Shown here one piece after another: positions 35,223 through 43,504 of a stretch of 43,504 nt of DNA. Source of the DNA: Candidatus Rokuibacteriota bacterium (GTDB lineage: Bacteria; Methylomirabilota; Methylomirabilia; Rokubacteriales; CSP1-6); NCBI GenBank assembly GCA_003221635.1, contig QHSR01000259.1:8550-52053 (forward strand), given 5' to 3'. The notes under the pieces are model-generated. The model saw only the letters and a program-made list of their open reading frames with translations. It was not told the DNA's origin and made no database searches. Within the stretch, counting starts at the first letter, position 1; each line of letters opens with the position of its first letter. Position numbers and translations under genes: made by a program.

Positions 35223-35906
35223 ATGAGGCGATTGGTGGGCGGACTTTTGTTGGCCGCGGCATTGACGGGCTGCGCCAGTAGCCGGAGCTGGTCGTACACC
35301 CCGGAGCCACGCGGCGCCATTGACCCGCTCGCGAACGTGAGTGTGATCGTTCTGCCGTTTGAGGATAGACGGCTCAACGAAAACAGCAACTTCATTATGA
35401 TTTATCTCGTCCCGCTCGTGCCCTTCGGTTGGGCGACGTATCACACACCCGAAGGGGTGCAGAGGCACGTGAACAGTGGCCTGTGGCAGTTCCGGCCAGC
35501 GGACGACTTTGCGCGAGCGGTCGCTCAGGAACTCGAGAACGCCAGGATCTTCCGAGAGACCTTCGTGGGTAACAGAGCATCCGATGCCGACTACGTTCTC
35601 CTCGGAGAGATCGCGTCCACGAAATACGAGGGGAAGATCATCAGCTATGGCCTCTCGGCCTACGGGCCCTTGCTCTGGCTCTTCGGCTTTCCTGCCTCGA
35701 CGACGTCCAACGAGTTGACTCTCACCCTGAAGCTAGCCAAAACGCCGTCGACCCCTCCGATCTGGACTCACACAATCCGCGGGGAGGCCTCCGCCGTGAG
35801 CTGGATCTATGCGATACAACCCGATTTCACCTACGATCAATTGCTCAAGCAAGGGCTGCGCGAAGCCATCACCTCTCTTGCCGCGACGGCCCGTACGCTG
35901 AAATGA
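35223..35906 (+). CDS. Lipoprotein, hypothetical
   Basis: MRRLVGGLLLAAALTGCASS lipobox (LTGC). Confidence 0.78.
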   Translation: MRRLVGGLLLAAALTGCASSRSWSYTPEPRGAIDPLANVSVIVLPFEDRRLNENSNFIMIYLVPLVPFGWATYHTPEGVQRHVNSGLWQFRPADDFARAVAQELENARIFRETFVGNRASDADYVLLGEIASTKYEGKIISYGLSAYGPLLWLFGFPASTTSNELTLTLKLAKTPSTPPIWTHTIRGEASAVSWIYAIQPDFTYDQLLKQGLREAITSLAATARTLK

Positions 35907-35907
35907 C

Positions 35908-36210
35908 GTGGCCTCGGCGTGCGGTGACGGAGCTGCTGGAGTGACGGCGCCTGAGCCCACCTATCCGCCGCTCTCGACGAGAGAGATCCAAACCTTGCCC
36001 GAAGGCGCACGCGTCATCGTGACGTGGAGCGACGGGAACGACGGTCCCCACGAGTACCGCGTGGCCTGGCGCCGCGGCGAGCCGTACGCGCAGACCGATG
36101 AGGAGCATCGCCAGGGGCGCGTGGACCTTGAGAAGTGGCTGACGTACTACGTCGGGCCGCGGCGCCCATTCACGCGAGTCTGGGCGCTCGCCGCTCGGCG
36201 CGCCGAATGA
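35908..36210 (+). CDS. Hypothetical protein
   Basis: GTG start; EGARVIVTWSDGNDGPHEYRVAWRRGEPYAQTDEEHRQGRVDLEKWLTYYVGPRRPFTRVW. Confidence 0.5.
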   Translation: MASACGDGAAGVTAPEPTYPPLSTREIQTLPEGARVIVTWSDGNDGPHEYRVAWRRGEPYAQTDEEHRQGRVDLEKWLTYYVGPRRPFTRVWALAARRAE

Positions 36211-36421
36211 CAGCGAAATGAATCAACACCCCCGCACGCGCTCGTAACGCGCCGGGGGCCTGGGCCCGATCACCGGGCGCGGGCCGTGGAGCGACTCGTC
36301 GTACCAGTGGCAGCGCCTAGTGCTGTAGAACTTGGACGTAACTTGGACGACGCGAACGCACTCGAGAGCGCAGCGCCGTGACCAGACGTGTAACGTGGTA
36401 GAGTCACTGAACAAACCGTGC

Positions 36422-36516
36422 GGAGGGGTGGCCGAGCCCGGTCGAAGGCGTCCGACTCGAAATCGGATAGGGGCCCAGAAGGTCCCTCGGGGGTTCAAAT
36501 CCTCTCCCCTCCGCCA
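36422..36516 (+). tRNA. tRNA-Ser(CGA)
   Basis: Acceptor GGAGGGG/CCCCTCC, anticodon loop CTCGAAA, long variable arm, GGTTCAAATCC, encoded CCA. Confidence 0.93.
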
Positions 36517-36532
36517 ATTTTTCTCGATGCAT

Positions 36533-36625
36533 GGAGGGGTGACCGAGCGGCCGAAGGTGCGGCACTGGAAATGCCGTGCACGGGTAACCCCTGTGCCCCG
36601 GGTTCGAATCCCGGCCCCTCCGCCA
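36533..36625 (+). tRNA. tRNA-Ser(GGA)
   Basis: Acceptor GGAGGGG/CCCCTCC, anticodon loop CTGGAAA, long variable arm, GGTTCGAATCC, encoded CCA. Confidence 0.95.
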
Positions 36626-36749
36626 GAATTGTTCGGCTTGGCCGTGCTAGACGGGGAGTTAGCGGTGCCCTGTAACCCGCAATCCGCTTCAGCGGGGTTG
36701 AATTCCCTCTCGAGGGCGGATCGTGTTGAGTGAGCTTCACGGGGCGGCG

Positions 36750-36849
36750 TTGAAGGTTGGGCCCCACGCAACGGGAATCGTCGAACCCCGCCAGGCCCGG
36801 AAGGGAGCAACGGTAAGGCGACCCTCTCGTGTGCCGTGGGAGTACCTGA
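36750..36849 (+). ncRNA. ffs: Signal recognition particle RNA, small (4.5S-like) type; ends approximate
   Basis: Conserved GCCAGGCCCGGAAGGGAGCAACGGTAAGG apical domain with flanking CACGCAACGGG and TCGTGTGCCGTGGG; directly upstream of dnaX. Confidence 0.9.
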
Positions 36850-36916
36850 CTGGAGCAGGCTCCGGGGAGAGATCGCAGGACGGGCCGTTCGAAGGAGGGT
36901 GCACGGTCATGAACCC

Positions 36917-38647
36917 ATGAGCTATCAGGTCTTGGCCCGGAAGTGGCGCCCGCAGACGTTCGAGGCGGTCGTCGGCCAGGACGCGATCACGCGGACGCTC
37001 AGGAACGCGCTCGCCTCGGGGCGCATCGCGCACGCGTATCTCTTCGCCGGCCCGCGCGGCATCGGCAAGACGACCACGGCGCGCCTGCTCGCGCGGGCGC
37101 TGCTCTGTGCCGAGCGGTCCGGTCCCGAGCCATGCGGCAAGTGCCCGGTGTGCGTCGAAGGGCAGGCCGGGATACTCGTGGACGTGATCGAGATCGACGG
37201 GGCGTCCAACCGGGGGATCGAGGAGATCCGGACGCTCCGCGAGAATGTGAAGTATGCGCCGGCGCGCGGGCGTTACAAGGTCTACATCATCGACGAGGTC
37301 CACCAGCTGACCGAGGCCGCCTTCAACGCGTTGCTGAAGACCCTGGAAGAGCCGCCGCCGCACATCGTCTTTGTGCTCGCCACGACCGATCCCCGCGAGA
37401 TTCCGGCGACCGTGCTCTCGCGGGTGCAGCGCTTCGACTTCCGTCCGATCGCGCCCGAGACGCTCCGGACGTCGCTCGAGCACATCCTGGCCCAGGAGAA
37501 GATTGCGTTCGAGCCGGCGGCGCTGCCGGTCATCGTGCGGGCCTCGGAGGGCTCGCTCCGCGACGCGCTCTCGCTGCTCGACACGGCGATCGCCTACGGC
37601 GACGGCAGGCTCGAGGCGGAGATGACCGCGAAGCTGCTGGGCGCGTCGGCGCCGGTGGCGGTACGCGCCTTCGCGGCGGCGGTGGTCGGGCACGACACCG
37701 GGGCGGCGCTCGAGGCGATCGATCGCGCGGCGCGCGACGGCGAGGATCTCCTGGCGTTCACGCGCGACGTCATCGAGCTGCTGCGCCTCACGCTCGTGCT
37801 GAAGGCCGCGCCGAACGCGAAGCCCGCCGACCTCACTCACACCGAGGGCAACGAGCTGCGCCGGCTCGGAGAGGCGGCGAGCCTCGACGAGATCCTCTAC
37901 GTGCTCCGCGCTTTTCTCGAGGCCGACGCGCTCCTGCGCGAGTCGCCGCATCCGCGTGTCGAGCTGGAAATTGCGACGGTGCGGGCCACCCGGCGACCGG
38001 TGCCCCAGACGCTCGACGACGTGTTGCGGCGCGTCGACGATGCGCAGCGAGAGCTCCGACAGCAGGCGCTGGCGACGCCGGCGCCGACCCCGGCGGCCGC
38101 GCAGACGAGCCTCCTGTCGGGAACGGAGGCTGCGGCGCCCCGTGCGGAGCCGCGCCGGCCCCCGGTGACGGCGCCAACCGGTGGGCCGCCCGCGCCGCGC
38201 CCGGCTTCGCCGGCGCCGGCATCCGCACCCGTCCCGTCATCCACGCCGGCGCCGCCCACGGTTCCGGCGGCCCCGTCGGCTCTCGTGGCCGGCACGGATC
38301 TGACAACGGCCTGGGAGCGGGTCGTGGACGAAGTGATGAAGAAGAAGCCGACGCTCGGGGCGGTATTGACGCAGGCGCGGCCGAGCGGCGTGAGCGATCG
38401 CGAGCTGACGATCGTTCTGGTCGGGAACCATTTCCACCGTGAGATGCTTGCGGATGTCGCGAACCGCGAGCTGCTCGTGCAAGCGGTGCGGCGCTGTGTG
38501 GCCGGGGCCGAGCGCGTCAACGTGGTGTCGGGTGGCGAGACCACTGGCGCCGTCGCGACACACCCCGCGGTGCAGGCAGCGATCGCCGAGTTTCAGGGCG
38601 AGGTGGTCGCGGTGCGGCCGCGCCTACCGGAAGGAGAAGGCCAGTGA
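36917..38647 (+). CDS. dnaX: DNA polymerase III subunit gamma/tau
   Basis: MSYQVLARKWRPQTFEAVVGQDAITRTL, GPRGIGKTTTARLLARALLC, CGKCPVC zinc motif, IIDEVHQLTEAAFNALLKTLEEPPPHIVFVLATTDP. Confidence 0.97.
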   Translation: MSYQVLARKWRPQTFEAVVGQDAITRTLRNALASGRIAHAYLFAGPRGIGKTTTARLLARALLCAERSGPEPCGKCPVCVEGQAGILVDVIEIDGASNRGIEEIRTLRENVKYAPARGRYKVYIIDEVHQLTEAAFNALLKTLEEPPPHIVFVLATTDPREIPATVLSRVQRFDFRPIAPETLRTSLEHILAQEKIAFEPAALPVIVRASEGSLRDALSLLDTAIAYGDGRLEAEMTAKLLGASAPVAVRAFAAAVVGHDTGAALEAIDRAARDGEDLLAFTRDVIELLRLTLVLKAAPNAKPADLTHTEGNELRRLGEAASLDEILYVLRAFLEADALLRESPHPRVELEIATVRATRRPVPQTLDDVLRRVDDAQRELRQQALATPAPTPAAAQTSLLSGTEAAAPRAEPRRPPVTAPTGGPPAPRPASPAPASAPVPSSTPAPPTVPAAPSALVAGTDLTTAWERVVDEVMKKKPTLGAVLTQARPSGVSDRELTIVLVGNHFHREMLADVANRELLVQAVRRCVAGAERVNVVSGGETTGAVATHPAVQAAIAEFQGEVVAVRPRLPEGEGQ

Positions 38648-38958
38648 AGGGGTTCGGCAACATCATGAAGGAAGCCCAGAAGCTGCAGGCGCAGATGGCG
38701 GCCCTGCAGGAAGAGGTCGGGAAGAGGAAGGTCGAAGCCACCGCGGGCGGTGGCATGGTGACGGTCGAGGCGAACGGCAAGCAGGAGATCACCGCGGTCA
38801 AGATCGATCCCGAGGTCGTCAACAAGGACGACGTTCAGATGCTCGAGGATCTGGTGCTGGCCGCGTGCAACGAGGCGCTCAGGAAATCGCGCGAGCTCGT
38901 CCAGCAGGAGCTCGGCAAGCTGACCGGCGGTCTCAAGATCCCCGGTCTTGGCATGTAG
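38644..38958 (+). CDS. YbaB/EbfC family nucleoid-associated protein
   Basis: NIMKEAQKLQAQMAALQEEVGKRKVEATAGGGMVTVEANGKQEITAVKIDPEVV. Confidence 0.95.
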   Translation: MKGFGNIMKEAQKLQAQMAALQEEVGKRKVEATAGGGMVTVEANGKQEITAVKIDPEVVNKDDVQMLEDLVLAACNEALRKSRELVQQELGKLTGGLKIPGLGM

Positions 38959-38970
38959 CGCGGGGCCTCG

Positions 38971-39573
38971 TTGGCGTACTACCCCGAGCCCGTCGCCCGC
39001 CTGATCGAAGCCCTCCAGCGCCTGCCCGGCATCGGCCCCAAGACGGCCCAGCGGATGACGTTCTTTCTGCTCAAGCGCCCCATGGCCGAAGTCCGCGAGC
39101 TGTCCGAGTCGCTCGTCGCCCTGAAGGACCGGATCGTCTACTGCGGGAGCTGCTTCAACGTGACCGACCAGGACCCCTGCCGCATCTGTGCGGACCCCGC
39201 GCGCGACGGGCGCCTCCTCTGCGTCGTCGAGGAGCCGAACGACCTCCTCGCGATGGAGCGCACGGGCGAATATCGTGGCCGCTATCACGTGCTCCTGGGC
39301 GCGCTCTCGCCGCTCGACGGCATCGGTCCCGACGACCTGAAAGTCCGCGAGTTGCTCGTCCGGCTCGAGGGGCGCGCGCCCGACGAGGTCATCCTGGCGA
39401 CCAATCCCAACGTGGAGGGTGAAGCGACGGCGCTCTACCTGGCGAAGCTGCTGCGGCCGCTCGGCGTGCGCATCACGCGAATCGCGCGCGGGCTGCCCGT
39501 CGGCGGCGACCTCGAATACGCCGACCAGGTGACGCTCTCGAAGGCGCTCGAGGGACGACGCGAGATCAGCTAG
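38971..39573 (+). CDS. recR: Recombination mediator protein RecR
   Basis: LIEALQRLPGIGPKTAQRMTFFLL, YCGSCFNVTDQDPCRIC zinc finger, Toprim VVEEPNDLLAMERTGEYRGRYHVLLGALSPLDGIGP; TTG start. Confidence 0.96.
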   Translation: MAYYPEPVARLIEALQRLPGIGPKTAQRMTFFLLKRPMAEVRELSESLVALKDRIVYCGSCFNVTDQDPCRICADPARDGRLLCVVEEPNDLLAMERTGEYRGRYHVLLGALSPLDGIGPDDLKVRELLVRLEGRAPDEVILATNPNVEGEATALYLAKLLRPLGVRITRIARGLPVGGDLEYADQVTLSKALEGRREIS

Positions 39574-39580
39574 AAAAGAA

Positions 39581-39609
39581 CCGGCCCGGGCCATTGGGAC
39601 CCGGGCCGG
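39581..39609. terminator. Likely bidirectional terminator between convergent recR and groEL
   Basis: 10-bp perfect stem CCGGCCCGGG...CCCGGGCCGG with a 9-nt loop, between convergent stop codons. Confidence 0.65.
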
Positions 39610-39638
39610 CGCCCGCGCATCGCGCGGGCTGCAACAGT

Positions 39639-41520
<1,882 letters not shown>

Positions 41521-41562
41521 ACGCTCCTCCTCCTGCGGTGAATTTCGCCCGGGCCATGCAGC

Positions 41563-41591
41563 GTGACCAGGTCGAGGCTCGACCTGGTCAC
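41563..41591. promoter_or_regulatory. 29-bp perfect dyad (14-1-14) upstream of groES
   Basis: GTGACCAGGTCGAG-G-CTCGACCTGGTCAC; could be an operator or the terminator of the upstream gene. Confidence 0.6.
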
Positions 41592-41613
41592 CCGGGATGT
41601 GAGGTTCACGTTC

Positions 41614-41871
41614 CTAGGCGTGCGCCCAGACCTTCCGCTGGGCCACGAGCACAATGACCGCCCCGACGAAGGCGACGAACACCGTCGGGAAGAGCCCCCC
41701 GCCCGCGGAGACGCCCAGGGCCCGGAAGATCGAGCCCCCCACGACGCTCCCGGCCAGACCGAGCACCATATCCCCAACCAACCCGTATCCTCCACCCTCC
41801 ATCACGAACCCGGCCAGCCAGCCAGCAAGCAACCCCACGACCACCCACGAGACGAACATTCCGAACTCCAT
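41614..41871 (-). CDS. GlsB/YeaQ/YmgE family small membrane protein
   Basis: VVVGLLAGWLAGFVMEGGGYGLVGDMVLGLAGSVVGGSIFRALG; SD AAGGAGG. Confidence 0.88.
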   Translation of the reverse strand: MEFGMFVSWVVVGLLAGWLAGFVMEGGGYGLVGDMVLGLAGSVVGGSIFRALGVSAGGGLFPTVFVAFVGAVIVLVAQRKVWAHA

Positions 41872-41937
41872 GATCCGTCCTCCTTCTCCGGGGGCGGGGA
41901 GCGTTGGCCTGCGCCTCCCCGTCGCGATTCTCGCTTG

Positions 41938-41995
41938 ACTTGATCTCGATATCATAATATAAAATATATGTCAATTATAATTAATATAAGTCTAG
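41938..41995. promoter_or_regulatory. AT-rich island, candidate promoter for the YeaQ-like gene
   Basis: About 58 bp dominated by A/T in a GC-rich context; minus strand contains TTGACA at 41969..41974, with a weaker TATCGA at 17-bp spacing. Confidence 0.45.
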
Positions 41996-42079
41996 ACGGC
42001 CAGGCGCGAGCGTTCGGTCAGCCGGGCTGTTCGTGAAGTCGGTGGTCGTCGGGCGGTGACTGTTCTCAGGAGGTGCTCC

Positions 42080-42418
42080 GTGCGCAAAGTGACGCGTGCT
42101 CTTGTTGGCGCCATCGTGGCGAGCCTTGTCGCGGCAGCGGTCGGCGTGTATGCCCAGACGGCGACGGAGGCCGATTTCGCCGCCTGCAATACGGCGGCGC
42201 AAGCCGCCATGAAGGCGGGCACCGCCACTCCGACGACCAAGGACTACGTGCGCGTGGAGTCAGCCCGGACGGACAGCGCCGCGACGTGGACCACGTGGGT
42301 CGGGCCGATCAGCATGGAGTCCTCGGATCCCCAGCTTATTGGGATGGCGACAGCTGGGATCACGGACGCCGCGTATCAGGCGAAATATCGCACGTGCATG
42401 CGACGGAATGGATTCTGA
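42080..42418 (+). CDS. Small exported hypothetical protein
   Basis: SD AGGAGG, GTG start: VRKVTRALVGAIVASLVAAAVGVYAQTATEADFAACNTAAQAAMKAG...YQAKYRTCMRRNGF. Confidence 0.7.
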   Translation: MRKVTRALVGAIVASLVAAAVGVYAQTATEADFAACNTAAQAAMKAGTATPTTKDYVRVESARTDSAATWTTWVGPISMESSDPQLIGMATAGITDAAYQAKYRTCMRRNGF

Positions 42419-42721
42419 GAAGACTCGGGCGTAAGCGCGAAGCGGGCCTCGAGTACCAGCGTGATACCGAGAGGACCGTAACAGCGATCGGCGGGAATGG
42501 GCAGCGGGAGGCGACTCGGCGGTGGTGTCTGTCGACGACACGGTCGGTGTGACCTACCCGGGAAGCACCGGGCATACAAGCCCAGGGTTTGCCAGAAGCA
42601 CCGCCGGCAACGTGTCGGGAAGCGTGAACGAGCTGACTGACGGGACGGTCCGCTCGGTGGACGCCGCCACGAGAGCTGGAATGGCTCCATATCGGGAACC
42701 CCGGTTCAGGAGGTTTTGTCA

Positions 42722-43072
42722 ATGAAGCCAGAGACGGCAGCGAAGATGAAGTATGGAGTTTGGGGCCTGATTTGTGGCGCAGTCATCGCGATGATCATCG
42801 GCTTTGCGTGGGGTGGCTGGACAACCTCCGGCACTACCCAAACGATGACCAAAGAGGCGGTCTTGGCGAGTCAGGCAGCGATCTGCGTCGCCCAATTTAT
42901 GAAGCAACCGAACCATGAAGCGAAACTCAAAGAACTCGAGGCAGTAAGTAGCTGGCAGAGAGCTGAAGTCATTGAAAAAGGTGGCTGGGATAAGATGCCC
43001 GGGCAAACAAAGGCTGGCTACGCTGTAGCCCGAGCATGCGTCGATGGGCTTGAACTTCTTTTCAAGAAATGA
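42722..43072 (+). CDS. Hypothetical single-TM protein
   Basis: SD CAGGAGG; MKPETAAKMKYGVWGLICGAVIAMIIGFAWGGWTTSGTTQTMTKEAVLASQAAICVAQFMKQPNHEAKLKELEAVSSWQRAEVIEKGGW. Confidence 0.75.
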   Translation: MKPETAAKMKYGVWGLICGAVIAMIIGFAWGGWTTSGTTQTMTKEAVLASQAAICVAQFMKQPNHEAKLKELEAVSSWQRAEVIEKGGWDKMPGQTKAGYAVARACVDGLELLFKK

Positions 43073-43219
43073 GAACGGTACGTGCTCGTGAGCTTTGCCG
43101 CGCACTGAAGGACGTAGGTCTTCGTCCGACCGCCTTCCCAGATCCACCCACACAGTGCGGCGACCCCTCGCCGCTAGTGCGCACCATCACGCCGCGCTGA
43201 GGCGCCTGGAGGACCAGCC

Positions 43220-43477
43220 ATGAGCACCACGACAGTGTCGCAGCGCGTGGCGCAGTTCCTCCGGGATCATCGCCGCTACTGCGCGTATTGCGACAAGTGC
43301 ATTGCGAAGGAACTCAGGCTCGGGGCGGGCAAGAATCGCACGATAGCGCGAAACGTGACTTCGGTGCTCGCTGAGACGGATGAGTTCCGACGCGGGCCCG
43401 GGATCTGTTGCAAATGCGGCGAGCATCGCCTCGTCACACACCGTCGCCTAAGCGGCTCGAGGCGATTCCGCGACTGA
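43220..43477 (+). CDS. Small Cys-rich (Zn-ribbon-like) hypothetical protein
   Basis: CAYCDKC ... GICCKCGEHRLVTH; paired CxxC-type motifs around a helical segment. Confidence 0.6.
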   Translation: MSTTTVSQRVAQFLRDHRRYCAYCDKCIAKELRLGAGKNRTIARNVTSVLAETDEFRRGPGICCKCGEHRLVTHRRLSGSRRFRD

Positions 43478-43504
43478 GGAATAGGAGGCGTAATGACCGA
43501 GCAG

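Noticed and set aside
36737-37951. 404-aa minus-strand ORF
   Set aside because: Antisense to the SRP RNA and dnaX; shadow ORF.
38320-38370. dnaX tau/gamma programmed frameshift site
   Set aside because: The Lys codons near the domain boundary read ATGAAGAAGAAGCCG; no A-AAA-AAG or long A-run slippery sequence was seen.
42420-42721. Coding region (67-aa ORF 42522..42725) between two small genes
   Set aside because: Composition is ambiguous, no SD and no recognisable motif; treated as intergenic.

Overview
GC-rich bacterial chromosomal window, probably from an uncultured soil-type lineage. The gene content resembles Rokubacteria/Methylomirabilota, but that is an inference from gene types and was not tested. 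Main blocks: (i) VOC protein, S8 protease, orphan branched-chain-type substrate-binding protein, LVIVD protein, DUF1028 and DUF4124 proteins; (ii) a tightly overlapped minor-pilin operon on the minus strand (FimT/GspH-like, PilV, PilW, PilX, PilY1, TPR) with a candidate sigma-54 promoter; (iii) a tRNA-Arg(ACG) followed about 500 bp later by a partial copy of its own 3' end (att-like scar), then tadA, whose substrate is that tRNA; (iv) an accessory catabolic block (two LLM flavin oxidoreductases, alpha/beta hydrolases, MmgE/PrpD, Co-type nitrile hydratase with activator, SDR, methyltransferase, orphan CoxL-like molybdopterin subunit, IlvD/Edd dehydratase); (v) a patch of small unknown genes with an IS256-like transposase relic; (vi) the housekeeping cluster tRNA-Ser x2, SRP RNA, dnaX, ybaB, recR; (vii) groEL with a groES that appears to carry an internal deletion and frameshift; (viii) small unknown proteins. 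The strongest items for follow-up are the broken groES, the tRNA-Arg 3'-end duplication, a 42-bp perfect inverted repeat, a repeated intergenic hairpin element, the decayed DUF3604 gene, and the sigma-54-type pilin promoter. I did not find a convincing wholly new defence or biosynthetic system. All family names come from reading motifs by eye; no searches were run.
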